A stretch of DNA of 44,138 nucleotides, from assembly GCA_011388275.1 (NCBI GenBank), contig DSAB01000039.1, positions 1 through 44,138 on the forward strand. Reading direction: 5' to 3'. Both the position numbers and the translations under genes were made by a program. The stretch comes from a bacterium (GTDB lineage Bacteria; Zhuqueibacterota; QNDG01; DSAB01). Under the pieces are notes generated by a model. That model did no database searches. It was not told the origin of the DNA and saw only the letters and a list, made by a program, of their open reading frames with translations. This document shows, one piece after another, positions 1 to 7,929 of this stretch (the first letter of the stretch is position 1; every line of letters begins with the position of its first letter).

Positions 1-65
1 AATTCGGAATATTCAATAATGATCATCGGGTTGTAGACGTGCTCGATTTTCATGAAGGTGAGTCA

Positions 66-380
66 ATGACCGATTCGGTAGAGGTCCGTATTGCCTGTCC
101 CCATTGTCAGACGATTTACAAAGTCGCTGTAGACAAGATTCCGGTCAGCGGCGGAGAAGCGACGTGCAGGAAATGCGGAAAGAAATTTCCAATGCGGTAT
201 ATAGCCGCGGGTCAATTCAAGACGGGAGCCGAACGGAAAGATGCGTTACGAAAACCCATATTGAAATGCCCCAAATGCGGGCATCGTCAGAATCAGGGCG
301 GCCGATGCCATGATTGCGGCGCCTCCATGGGCATTCGGATTATCACCCAAAATTCAGGACCGAAGAAGGATGAATCGTAG
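66..380 (+). CDS. Small double zinc-ribbon protein (MJ0042-type)
   Basis: This 104-residue protein carries two pairs of CxxC knuckles. The N-terminal half (CPHC then CRKC about 25 residues later, with KFPMRY after it) is the MJ0042-type zinc ribbon often found at the start of bacterial regulatory or membrane proteins. The C-terminal half has a second pair (CPKCG and CHDCG). It has no membrane segment or enzymatic domain, so a cytoplasmic zinc-binding adaptor is the most that can be inferred. I chose ATG 66 because GAAGGTGAG lies just upstream; an in-frame GTG at 39 would add nine residues without a better ribosome site. The gene is close to the left edge, so its upstream partners are unseen. 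Confidence 0.75.
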   Translation: MTDSVEVRIACPHCQTIYKVAVDKIPVSGGEATCRKCGKKFPMRYIAAGQFKTGAERKDALRKPILKCPKCGHRQNQGGRCHDCGASMGIRIITQNSGPKKDES

Positions 381-405
381 CCTATCCCTCTCGAACAGGG
401 ATAGG
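381..405 (+). terminator. Hairpin directly after the zinc-ribbon gene (possible terminator)
   Basis: A perfect 9-bp stem (381-389 with 397-405) and a 7-nt loop begins at the base after the stop codon. No U-tract follows, so termination is uncertain; it could instead protect the 3' end of the transcript. Confidence 0.35.
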
Positions 406-476
406 GTCTCCGGAGAACATTTTTCCGGGGAATGGATTCATACGGAGTGGATTTGAATTTGAAAGGGAGGGATTTC

Positions 477-1394
477 ATGCGAAGGTACCGTGTGGTATTC
501 GCGGTTTTGATGCTGATCGTATCAATCAAAGCGGATGATGCGGCCTGCGAATGGCCCTATCCGAGAGGCGCGTATCTCGGTCAGCAGCCGCCGGGCATGA
601 TTCCAAAACCCTTCGCCCCTTCCCTGATCGGCACCGGCCAGGACGAACTGAACGGTGTTTTTTCTCCGGATGGAAGGATGTTTCTCTATACGGTACGGGA
701 TTCCGCGGCGGGTTACTCCATGCGGTTCACGGAGGTTCGTAACGGCCGGTGGACCGAGCCGGTGCCGATGCCTTTTTGTTCCGAAGAAGACGAAGTCGAT
801 ATGAGCTTCACTCTTGATGGCCGCATGATGCTGTTCGCGTCGAAAAGACCCGATGAGCCGGGTCTGGAGCCCGCACAGAATTATCGGCTCTGGAAGGTCG
901 AAAGAATGGAGGGAATGTGGACCCGTCCTGAACCCATGGGACCGCCCCTGAACCGAATGGAACTGCAGCTTTATCCCTGTCTCACCCAGGACGGCACCCT
1001 CTATTTCCACGGCTTTGATTACTCATCGGAAGGAGGGACGGATATTTATCGAAGCCGTTTTGCGTATGGCCGGTATCAGCAGCCGGAAAATCTGGGGCCG
1101 CCGGTCAATTCTCCGTATGATGAAAGCGATGCCTGTATCTCACCGGATGAACGATTCATCATCTTCACGGTTTATGGACACCCCGATGGGATGGGAGGGG
1201 GAGACCTGTTTATCTCTTATAGAGAACCCGATGGGAAGTGGACATCACCCCGTATGATCGGTCCTCCCGTCAACAGCCCGGCCATGGAGTATTCTCCCAT
1301 GATCACTCCGGACGGACGTTACCTCTTTTTCAGCACAACCCGAGACGGAACCAGCGATATCTACTGGGTCGACTCCAGGGCCGTCATTCAATGA
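477..1394 (+). CDS. Exported PD40/TolB-like beta-propeller protein
   Basis: A 305-residue protein with an N-terminal signal peptide (MRRYR followed by a hydrophobic stretch) and about five WD40-like PD40 units, each marked by a [S/T]PDGR-type turn and a following hydrophobic strand: FSPDGRMFLY, FTLDGRMMLFAS, LTQDGTLYF, ISPDERFIIF, ITPDGRYLFF. The repeats form a TolB/OmpA-associated style propeller, usually periplasmic and used for protein or ligand contacts rather than catalysis. The blade loops contain acidic GGxDIY-type motifs. I used ATG 477 because AGGGAGG sits 6 nt upstream and the signal peptide begins there; the longer frame from 432 has no ribosome site. The specific partner is unknown. 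Confidence 0.8.
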   Translation: MRRYRVVFAVLMLIVSIKADDAACEWPYPRGAYLGQQPPGMIPKPFAPSLIGTGQDELNGVFSPDGRMFLYTVRDSAAGYSMRFTEVRNGRWTEPVPMPFCSEEDEVDMSFTLDGRMMLFASKRPDEPGLEPAQNYRLWKVERMEGMWTRPEPMGPPLNRMELQLYPCLTQDGTLYFHGFDYSSEGGTDIYRSRFAYGRYQQPENLGPPVNSPYDESDACISPDERFIIFTVYGHPDGMGGGDLFISYREPDGKWTSPRMIGPPVNSPAMEYSPMITPDGRYLFFSTTRDGTSDIYWVDSRAVIQ

Positions 1395-1673
1395 AAGGAA
1401 CCATGACTCTGTTCTGTGAACTTTAATCGATTGCCATGCGGGCCATGTGCATTGGCTGTCCGCTATCGTATTCCGTAATAAAGAGCATCAAAACGGCAAT
1501 CTTACAGGCTGCAAAAACCTGCTGATTTACCGAGACAACTGCTCTACTCTCCGGGTCAATAGAGATCTGAAAAATACAATCCCGTTAAAAAAGGACTTAA
1601 ACTTGCCGAATGCAACCTTTATTATGGAGAGCCGATTTATGATTACGGACCGAATTAGAACAAGGAGACTTCT

Positions 1674-3236
1674 ATGAGCGGCAAAAAGCAGACTCGGAAA
1701 ATATTCGAAAGCAAGAAAAAGAAAGACGAAAAAAGATCGGCTTTCCTGCGTGTACTGGATTCAATCGAGAAGGTGGGCAACAAGCTTCCCCATCCGGCCA
1801 GTCTTTTCGCGATTTTTGTTTTGATCATTATTCTGGTTTCTGATCTGGTCACCCGTTTGCAGGTGACCGCGGTTCACCCGGGAACGGGTGAATTGATTCG
1901 GCCGGTCAGCCTGCTGGCTCCGGATGGATTGAGATGGCTCTATACCAGTCTGGTTGAAAACTTTGTCCTTTTTCCACCTTTAGGGGTTGTACTGGTTGTT
2001 CTGATCGCTATCGGAGTCGCCGAAGGAGCCGGATTGATTTCAGCCCTGCTTCGCCATATGGTGCTGGCCGCTCCAAGGAGGCTGGTTACGGCTGCGGTGA
2101 TCGCAGCGGGCATTTTATCCCATCTGGCATCCAGCGCGGGATATGTATTGCTGGTGCCCCTGGGAGCCATGGTCTTTGTCGCGTTCAAACGGCATCCCAT
2201 GGCCGGGATCGCGGCGGCTTTTTGCGGCGTATCCGGAGGATTCGGAGCGAACTTTTTTATCGGGTCCATCGATCCCATACTGGCCGGACTCAGCGAATCG
2301 GCGGCCCATCTCGTTGATACGGAAATGCACATCAGTCCGACTGTGAATATGTATTTCATGTTCGTTTCATCTTTTTTGCTTATCCTTGTCGGTTCCTGGA
2401 TTACGGAAAAGATCGTTGAGCCCCGGCTCGGCCCGTATGAGGGTGAAGCCGCTGAAGATTTCGAAAACGTTACTCCCGGGGAACGGAAGGGCCTTATCTG
2501 GGCGGGAATTTCAGTCCTGGCCGTTCTGGCTCTTTTTCTGCTGCTGGTTCTGCCTGCCAACGGACTGTTGCGCGATCCGGTAACCGGGTCTGTTTTGCAT
2601 TCGCCCTTCATGACCGGTCTGGTCAGCTTTTTATTTATCTTTTTCTTGGTTCCCGGACTTGTTTACGGGCTTGTCGTGGGAACGATCAGAAACGATCGCG
2701 ATGTGATCAAACACATGACCAATTCCATGAAAGGGCTGGCCGGTTATATCGTGCTGGTCTTTTTCGCCGGTCAATTCGTCTATTGCTTCAAAGAGAGCAA
2801 TATGGGGGTGCTTCTGGCGATCAATGGTGCTGAAATGCTCAAATCCATCGGTCTGACGGGCGTTGGTCTTTTGGTCGCGTTTGTCGTGGTCTCGGCCTTT
2901 ATCAATTTGTTCATGGGCAGCGCTTCGGCCAAATGGGCCATTATGGCGCCGATTTTTGTACCGATGTTTATGTTTGTCGGGTATCATCCCGGCATCACCC
3001 AGGCGGCTTTTCGAATCGGAGACTCCATTACCAACATTATCACACCCATGATGTCCTATTTCGCCCTGATTGTCGCTTTCGCGCAAAAATATGACGAACG
3101 TTATGGAATGGGGACGATCATCGCGACCATGCTGCCTTATACCTTGATTTTCTTTATTTCCTGGTCTCTGCTTCTGGCCGTGTGGATGCTTCTCGGACTT
3201 CCGACCGGACCGGGCGCGCCTATCTTTCTGCAGTAA
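1674..3236 (+). CDS. AbgT-family transporter
   Basis: A 520-residue polytopic inner-membrane protein with about 11-13 hydrophobic segments. The conserved AbgT features are visible: an N-terminal charged tail then EKVGNKLPHP, a GGFGANFFIGSIDPILAGLS segment in the first half, and INLFMGSASAKWAIMAPIFVPM plus GDSITNIITPMM in the second half. The family includes the p-aminobenzoyl-glutamate importer AbgT and the sulfonamide exporter MtrF, and is thought to be ion-coupled. Substrate cannot be assigned from sequence. The N-terminus is unusually lysine-rich (about ten Lys in the first 25 residues). The start has AAGGAG 7 nt upstream. The preceding 279 bases hold no convincing gene or promoter, and a strong terminator follows, so the gene is probably a single transcription unit. 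Confidence 0.9.
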   Translation: MSGKKQTRKIFESKKKKDEKRSAFLRVLDSIEKVGNKLPHPASLFAIFVLIIILVSDLVTRLQVTAVHPGTGELIRPVSLLAPDGLRWLYTSLVENFVLFPPLGVVLVVLIAIGVAEGAGLISALLRHMVLAAPRRLVTAAVIAAGILSHLASSAGYVLLVPLGAMVFVAFKRHPMAGIAAAFCGVSGGFGANFFIGSIDPILAGLSESAAHLVDTEMHISPTVNMYFMFVSSFLLILVGSWITEKIVEPRLGPYEGEAAEDFENVTPGERKGLIWAGISVLAVLALFLLLVLPANGLLRDPVTGSVLHSPFMTGLVSFLFIFFLVPGLVYGLVVGTIRNDRDVIKHMTNSMKGLAGYIVLVFFAGQFVYCFKESNMGVLLAINGAEMLKSIGLTGVGLLVAFVVVSAFINLFMGSASAKWAIMAPIFVPMFMFVGYHPGITQAAFRIGDSITNIITPMMSYFALIVAFAQKYDERYGMGTIIATMLPYTLIFFISWSLLLAVWMLLGLPTGPGAPIFLQ

Positions 3237-3342
3237 TCTTAATTACCGTATTTCCCTCGGACCGCTGAACATCCCAAAGGCTCGCGGGAAATGCCTGAAT
3301 GGTTTTACCATGATGTCAATGTGGGATCCGTTCAAACCCGAA

Positions 3343-3369
3343 AGCCGGCTGAAAGCCGGCTTTTTTTTT
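3343..3369 (+). terminator. Rho-independent terminator after the AbgT transporter
   Basis: AGCCGGCT is repeated with a GAA loop between the copies (3343-3350 and 3354-3361). Because AGCCGGCT is self-complementary, the two copies form a G+C-rich stem followed by nine T residues. This is a classical intrinsic terminator about 110 nt after the transporter stop. Confidence 0.9.
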
Positions 3370-3466
3370 GATTAACAAACAGCCCGGCTGCATCTTTCGA
3401 AAGCAAAGTTTATTCGAATCCAGATATTTGCGGCCAGGTCGTTGTTCGGGATTATCCGCTTTCGGC

Positions 3467-3495
3467 TTGACATTTCCCAATGTATTGTGTAGATT
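3467..3495 (+). promoter_or_regulatory. Probable promoter of the sigma/FecR/STN-TonB operon
   Basis: TTGACA (3467-3472), a 17-nt spacer and TAGATT (3490-3495) give a good housekeeping-type match about 75 nt upstream of the sigma-factor start. ECF operons are often self-activated from a different sequence, so a second promoter may exist. Confidence 0.55.
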
Positions 3496-3569
3496 GAATT
3501 TACTTTTGAATGCAATGAAAGATCTTCGGGCAACGGCTCTCTCGGACATTTACAGGATTCGAAAAAAGA

Positions 3570-4085
3570 ATGGACAAGACAACCGATCAGGAACTGGCGG
3601 CTGCTGTTCGTGATTCCGATCGAAATGCTTTCAGGCTGCTTTACGAGAAATATTACAGGCCATTATATCTATTTCTCTGTCATCGCACCCGTTCCGGTGA
3701 CCTGGCGCAGGATTTTGTCCAGGAGTTGTTTACACGTATCTGGACACATCGGCGGAATATCGATCCTTCTCAGTCTTTGAAAGCCTATCTCTATCGAATC
3801 GCCAACAATCTGGTTATCGACCATTTCCGCAAGAGAAAATCCGAGATGTCCTATCGTGCGAATCTGGATATGAGCCCGTCAGGGAAAAACGCGATCGAGA
3901 CCCAAATAACCGTCATGACGGCGATTGATCATCTGCCGGAAAAGCTGAAATCCGTTTTTACAATGAGCCGGTTCGAGGGATTGACCTATCAGGAGATTGC
4001 CGAAATTTGCCGGATTTCCATCAAGACCGTTGAGAGCCGCATGAGTCAGGCCTTGAAGCGGCTTCGCAGAGAGGTTTCAGCCTGA
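3570..4085 (+). CDS. ECF RNA polymerase sigma factor (FecI/Bacteroidetes type)
   Basis: A 171-residue sigma-70 family protein with only regions 2 and 4, as in ECF sigma factors. Region 2 (about residues 22-95) contains FRLLYEKYYRPLYLFL, the helix around QDFVQELFTRIW and the -10 contacting stretch LKAYLYRIANNLVIDHFRKR. Region 4 (about 115-170) shows LPEKLKSVFTMSRFEGLTYQ and a helix-turn-helix with IAEICRISIKTVESRMSQAL. It should direct RNA polymerase to a small regulon when released from the anti-sigma factor encoded next. The ribosome site is weak (A-rich GAAAAAAGA), but no other start keeps the N-terminus intact. The length is typical of the family. Confidence 0.92.
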   Translation: MDKTTDQELAAAVRDSDRNAFRLLYEKYYRPLYLFLCHRTRSGDLAQDFVQELFTRIWTHRRNIDPSQSLKAYLYRIANNLVIDHFRKRKSEMSYRANLDMSPSGKNAIETQITVMTAIDHLPEKLKSVFTMSRFEGLTYQEIAEICRISIKTVESRMSQALKRLRREVSA

Positions 4086-4181
4086 TGTTCCAGATAAAAA
4101 GGGAGAAATACAGATAGGGACAATTTCGTATCACACGTATATAAGATTGAAGCATGAAACGATAGAAGGGAGATTGAGGAA

Positions 4182-5189
4182 TTGAACCGATCAAGACAAA
4201 TGAAACTGATTTCAAAAGTGCTGGCCGGGGAGGCTTCCGATCGGGAAAAGACGATACTGGAAGCCTGGATAAATGCCTCAACCGGCCACCGGGAACTGTA
4301 CCGCGAAATGCAGTCCACGTGGAGCCTTCTGGAGCCGCCTGAAGTCGAAAACATTCCTTCGGTCGAGGAAGAGTGGAAGAAGCTGGTTAACCGGCTTGAC
4401 TCGATTGCCTTCGAACAGCCGTCTGAACGTCTGTTCGAACGTTTGAGAAAATTTATTGTTTATCGAAGGAATTTGATGAGGCCGGCATGGGCGTTGGCCG
4501 TGGTGATTATCGTCATGGCAGGCCTCTTTCTCCTTCGTGACAGAGGAACTTCGAACGCCTATCAGGAAGTCGTCACTCTGAACGGGCAGAAATCGACGAT
4601 TATTCTCGCCGATGGTTCGCGAGTCACATTGAACAGTGGAAGCCGTCTTCAGTTTGAAAAACCTTTTTTCGGAGAGTGCCGTCAGGTTGTACTTTCTGGA
4701 GAGGCTTATTTCGAAGTCAATCCCGATAAACGACCCTTTATCGTGGAAGCGGGCAACGCCCGCATGACGGTTCTGGGCACTGAATTCAATGTCAAGTTCC
4801 GTGAAGGTGCCACATCGGTCATTGTGAAGAGCGGAATGGTTAAGGTCGAATCGGAGCTGGATAACGTGAATGTTATTCTTCAGAAGGATCAGATGAGCCT
4901 TCTCACGCCTAAAGGACATCCTGAAGAACCCCGGCAGGTCGACGCCGAACATTTACTGGGATGGCTGAGGGGAAAACTGGTTTTCGAAAAGACGTCTCTT
5001 CATGATATCGTCGATGAACTTGTCAGGACCTTTGATGTCTGTATCTTACTTCAATGTGATGAATCAGCGCAACAGACTTTAACCGCCACTTTCGATGAAA
5101 AGGTGTCGATTGAAACCGTTCTTTCCTCGATCTGTCTGGCGGTGGGTGCCGGTTACCGCAAGGAAAATGAAGAGTATATTATATTCTGA
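4182..5189 (+). CDS. FecR-family transmembrane anti-sigma factor
   Basis: A 335-residue protein with the standard FecR layout. A cytoplasmic N-terminal DUF4880-like helix bundle (about 1-60, with DREKTILEAWI) would hold the sigma factor; one membrane helix follows (about 101-118, PAWALAVVIIVMAGLFLL); a periplasmic FecR domain (about 125-230) has the hallmark strands TIILADGSRVTLNSGS and VLSGEAYFEVNPD and the TVLGTEFNVK motif; and a DUF4974 domain ends the protein (about 265-335, LVFEKTSLHDIVDEL). The start is probably TTG 4182, downstream of GAAGGGAG; ATG 4200 is possible but has no ribosome site. It lies 96 nt after the sigma gene and 15 nt before the STN-TonB gene, so the three are likely co-transcribed. 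Confidence 0.92.
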   Translation: MNRSRQMKLISKVLAGEASDREKTILEAWINASTGHRELYREMQSTWSLLEPPEVENIPSVEEEWKKLVNRLDSIAFEQPSERLFERLRKFIVYRRNLMRPAWALAVVIIVMAGLFLLRDRGTSNAYQEVVTLNGQKSTIILADGSRVTLNSGSRLQFEKPFFGECRQVVLSGEAYFEVNPDKRPFIVEAGNARMTVLGTEFNVKFREGATSVIVKSGMVKVESELDNVNVILQKDQMSLLTPKGHPEEPRQVDAEHLLGWLRGKLVFEKTSLHDIVDELVRTFDVCILLQCDESAQQTLTATFDEKVSIETVLSSICLAVGAGYRKENEEYIIF

Positions 5190-5204
5190 AAAAGACAGGG
5201 TGCC

Positions 5205-6323
5205 ATGAAAGTGATTCTGAAAAGATTTATTGGACCGGCTGCGGTTCTGATTCTTGCTGCGGCATACGCGCAGAATCCGGTTTCTGAAAAACCGATCACT
5301 CTTCATGCGGAGAATCAGCCGCTTCGTTCTGTGCTCCAGAAGATTTCCAATCAATCCGACGCATCCTTTATTTTTGCAGACGGGCTCGTGGACGGAAAGA
5401 CGATTTCATGCCGATGGAGTAATGTAAACCTGGATTCGGTGTTGTTTGAAGTGGCGAACAAATCCCGTCTGGCCTATCAGATGCTGCCCGGCCCGTCTGT
5501 CGTGCTGTACCCTCTGCCTTCAACAGATTCAACAGCCTATCGGACGCTGCCGACACGTTCAATGATACCTCCTATACTGCAGCGTAAGATCACGCCGGTT
5601 TATCCACCCCTGGCCCAAAACGAGGGGATTGAAGGCAGTGTTTTAATGAATTTCCTCATCACCGAACAGGGTGATGTGAAGGACATTCAGATTGTGGAAT
5701 CTTCCGGGTATGCCATTCTGGACAGGGCAGCCGCGGCCTTTGCCGAACGTCTCAGATTTGATCCGGCAAGACAGGGAGACGAGCCGGTCGATGTCAGAAT
5801 GTCCTGGGGCCTGAATTTCCATCTGCTGAACCGGGAATATCTGCCCCTTCAATACGTCAGTAAAATCAATGCATTGACAAAGTATCTCGAATACACACCG
5901 GAAGACCGCGATCTGGTGCTCGAACAGTTGTTGAAAATACATATCGATTTCGTCGATTACTACAGTGAGAAACCTCAATTAAACTTCAATCAGTCTATCG
6001 AAAAAGTCATACAGCCCGATATTGTTGAAGCGTGGCACCTCTACTGGGACAAACATCCTCTCCATTTTCTGGTCTTTCATGATTATATTTCGCGGTATCA
6101 ACGGGGAAGCGCTGTGGAGAAGGCGGAAGGTCATCTGTATTATTATGCAAAGAAACAGGTCCGGCGGATTCTTGATATGAGTCAAAACAATCCGGCAAGA
6201 AAAGAGAAAGACAATGTATTCATTTCCGATATCACGGCTTATTTGCAGGATAAGTATTCAGGGAAATCCTGGGTTGATTCAATTAAGGAGGTGAGCGCCG
6301 AACAGTATACTCGTCGAAACTGA
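5205..6323 (+). CDS. Periplasmic STN-TonB C-terminal hybrid protein
   Basis: A 372-residue exported protein with an unusual domain order. After a signal peptide (1-22, ending AYA) comes an STN domain (about 30-95; ITLHAENQPLRSVLQKIS, FIFADGLVDGK, VNLDSVLFEV), the module that in FecA-type receptors contacts FecR. Residues about 122-210 form a TonB C-terminal domain (RKITPVYPPLAQNEGIEGSV, a DVKDIQIVESSGY strand and RLRFDPAR). The last 160 residues are helical, tyrosine-rich and unrecognised. There is no receptor barrel and no obvious TonB membrane anchor beyond the signal sequence. Position directly after FecR suggests that the STN domain signals to it. Whether the signal peptide is cleaved or kept as an anchor cannot be told by eye. 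Confidence 0.8.
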   Translation: MKVILKRFIGPAAVLILAAAYAQNPVSEKPITLHAENQPLRSVLQKISNQSDASFIFADGLVDGKTISCRWSNVNLDSVLFEVANKSRLAYQMLPGPSVVLYPLPSTDSTAYRTLPTRSMIPPILQRKITPVYPPLAQNEGIEGSVLMNFLITEQGDVKDIQIVESSGYAILDRAAAAFAERLRFDPARQGDEPVDVRMSWGLNFHLLNREYLPLQYVSKINALTKYLEYTPEDRDLVLEQLLKIHIDFVDYYSEKPQLNFNQSIEKVIQPDIVEAWHLYWDKHPLHFLVFHDYISRYQRGSAVEKAEGHLYYYAKKQVRRILDMSQNNPARKEKDNVFISDITAYLQDKYSGKSWVDSIKEVSAEQYTRRN

Positions 6324-6455
6324 CCCCTCATTGCCGTCCGTGTTTGTTTGGAAGCGATGGTCAGTTGTATTTGAGAAGGGCTGCCGGAATCCTGCGAAAT
6401 GATCGTTTGATATGAGTAGACAACCGATTATGAAACAAAGAACAAGGAGGCGATC

Positions 6456-7079
6456 ATGTGTACATTTAAATGGTTTATTACAGGACTGGCTGTTATTCTG
6501 ATGGGCTGTGCAGGAACCCGTCCCGTTCAGGAAAGCGCAGGATTCAATTTTGATTATCAGGGCCATACCTATCATATTCGAAGCATTATCCCCAAATCCA
6601 TGGTAGGTTATAACCTGCTCTTTTTACGGAAGGGTGATTCCGTTGTCAGGAGTGCTATTGATAAAGATCAGAACGGACGGATCGATGAACTGACAGCGGG
6701 AGACTGGACTATGGACCAGGCACAGGCCGTGTATCAGGCGGGTTTGGAAGCCGCCCGATCCCGGCGCGTTTATTATCAAATTCCTCTGAACAGAGTATAC
6801 CGGACTGTCGACGGAAAAAATGAATACATTTTACAAACCTATTCGCTTGCCGTCGGTGAAATATACAATAAATTGCAGGTCATCAACAAGTGGATGAGAC
6901 AGAATCAGGTCGTGGTTCTCGACTTTGATGCTGATGGATTGTTGAATGCATTTGAAGATGGGAAGGGCAGTTTGAATCAATATCAACAGACTTATGAATC
7001 CATTCTGGAAAGAGGATTGAGGGAAGGATTCATCGTCAAAACATCCGCCGGAAAATACGAGGTGGCCGCTCGACGCTGA
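6456..7079 (+). CDS. Lipoprotein with EF-hand-like calcium loops
   Basis: A 207-residue protein with a lipobox (VILMGC, Cys18), so it should be lipid-anchored in the envelope. Two DxDxDG-type loops stand out: residues 69-80 (DKDQNGRIDELT, lacking the usual acidic twelfth position) and 156-167 (DFDADGLLNAFE, a complete EF-hand pattern). The rest is not recognised; a helix-rich middle (TMDQAQAVYQAGLEAARS) separates the loops. AAGGAGG 6 nt before ATG 6456 fixes the start. The gene lies 132 nt after the STN-TonB gene and could belong to the same regulon, but a separate promoter is equally possible. It ends opposite the convergent ferritin-like gene. Confidence 0.75.
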   Translation: MCTFKWFITGLAVILMGCAGTRPVQESAGFNFDYQGHTYHIRSIIPKSMVGYNLLFLRKGDSVVRSAIDKDQNGRIDELTAGDWTMDQAQAVYQAGLEAARSRRVYYQIPLNRVYRTVDGKNEYILQTYSLAVGEIYNKLQVINKWMRQNQVVVLDFDADGLLNAFEDGKGSLNQYQQTYESILERGLREGFIVKTSAGKYEVAARR

Positions 7080-7160
7080 TACATCGCGATGCGGCAGGTG
7101 TGCATGTTTCGGCAGATGCTGATTCGTGACCCGAATCCGTCATGAACGTCCTTATCATGA

Positions 7161-7197
7161 AGAAACCCCATCGCCGGGTTCAGGCGATGGGGTTTCT
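7161..7197. terminator. Long bidirectional terminator between convergent genes
   Basis: A perfect 15-bp stem (7161-7175 with 7183-7197) with a 7-nt loop lies between the ends of the lipoprotein gene and the ferritin-like gene. The stem begins AGAAACCCC and ends GGGGTTTCT, so it carries short U-rich sides in both directions. Confidence 0.8.
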
Positions 7198-7220
7198 GCT
7201 TGGATGGTTCTTAATACTGT

Positions 7221-7712
7221 TTATTTGAGTATCTTCTTAAAATCTTCCTTCAGCGACTGAAGATCCTCTTCATGCTCCACTTCATCGCTGACAATCTGCA
7301 ATGCCAGATTATAGGTGATTGGATCGATATCCCGAGTTTCCTGCATCATCTTGTGATAGGTCGTAATGGCGCATTGTTCGCCTTTGATGTTCTGATCAAC
7401 GACAGGGACAATATAGGGATCTTCCGGCGGATCGTATCCGCAGTTGGTGAAGGAATACCATTCTTTCGGGGAGAGAACCGGAGTGCCTCCCAGCTGAATG
7501 ATTCGCGTGGTCAGCAGGTCCGCATGACGCAGTTCGTCTGCAGCATGCTCGAGCAATTCAGCCATGACGGCGTCTTTCATGGGTCCTTCAACGACTTTGG
7601 CCCCGATCCAGTACTGATAGTAGGCCAGCCATTCATCGGCATAGGCCTTATTCAGGAGTTCGATGATACGATCCGCATGTTCACCGACCATTTCTCTGCC
7701 TTTTGTACCCAT
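7221..7712 (-). CDS. Dps-like ferritin (DPSL / thioferritin type)
   Basis: A 163-residue four-helix ferritin-like protein. The diiron ligands are visible: Glu27 (ADEW), Glu60 and His63 (ADELRH), Glu112 (GEQC) and Glu144 and His147 (SDEVEHEED), i.e. two ExxH motifs as in bacterioferritin-type ferroxidase sites. Two cysteines, Cys91 and Cys114, sit 23 residues apart before and inside the third helix, resembling the paired cysteines of the DPSL or thioferritin group known from Sulfolobus, Pyrococcus and Bacteroides. Such proteins form 12-subunit cages that use peroxide to oxidise and store iron. AAGGAGG precedes the start on the minus strand. It faces an exported oxidoreductase gene across a shared control region. 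Confidence 0.85.
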   Translation of the reverse strand: MGTKGREMVGEHADRIIELLNKAYADEWLAYYQYWIGAKVVEGPMKDAVMAELLEHAADELRHADLLTTRIIQLGGTPVLSPKEWYSFTNCGYDPPEDPYIVPVVDQNIKGEQCAITTYHKMMQETRDIDPITYNLALQIVSDEVEHEEDLQSLKEDFKKILK

Positions 7713-7721
7713 TTATTCGCC

Positions 7722-7740
7722 TCCTTAATTTATTTAAGGA
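7722..7740 (-). promoter_or_regulatory. Inverted repeat overlapping the ribosome site of the ferritin-like gene
   Basis: TCCTTAA (7722-7728) and TTAAGGA (7734-7740) form a perfect 7-bp inverted repeat with a 5-nt spacer. One arm contains part of the AAGGAGG ribosome site of the minus-strand gene. It could be an mRNA hairpin that hides the ribosome site, or an operator for a stress repressor. Confidence 0.4.
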
Positions 7741-7807
7741 CAGAAACTTGTTATCTCTCACCAAGCCCGATGCTCTCTCCAAAGAATATGAATTGTTCAG
7801 CATAAAC

Positions 7808-7836
7808 AAGATACAAAATAAAACCATTTTTAACAA
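7808..7836 (-). promoter_or_regulatory. Possible promoter of the ferritin-like gene
   Basis: Read on the minus strand, TTGTTA (7836-7831) and TATCTT (7813-7808) are separated by 17 nt, about 95 nt upstream of the start codon. The match is moderate. Confidence 0.4.
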
Positions 7837-7849
7837 CAGCAAAAATCGA

Positions 7850-7878
7850 TTGCATATCAGCCGTACAATTGATATACT
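7850..7878 (+). promoter_or_regulatory. Probable promoter of the Tat oxidoreductase gene
   Basis: TTGCAT (7850-7855), a 17-nt spacer and TATACT (7873-7878) lie about 50 nt upstream of ATG 7930. It is divergent from the ferritin-like promoter. Confidence 0.55.
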
Positions 7879-7929
7879 TTAAAAAGGTCGAAAGTTTGGA
7901 GTCTTTATCTTGTCAGGGAGGTAAATATT

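Larger units (their letters stand above)
3237..3569. other. Intergenic region between transporter and sigma-factor gene
   Basis: This 333-nt gap holds the transporter terminator (3343-3369) and the probable sigma-factor promoter (3467-3495). I see no supported gene; short frames through it lack ribosome sites and recognisable domains. Confidence 0.6.

Noticed and set aside
1447-1677. 76-residue frame upstream of the transporter
   Set aside because: No ribosome site, no recognisable domain, and it overlaps the transporter's start. I see nothing else in 1395-1673.
1940-2611. 223-residue open frame on the minus strand opposite the AbgT transporter
   Set aside because: The composition is Ser/Thr/Pro/Arg-rich as expected for the reverse of a membrane protein gene; no domain seen.
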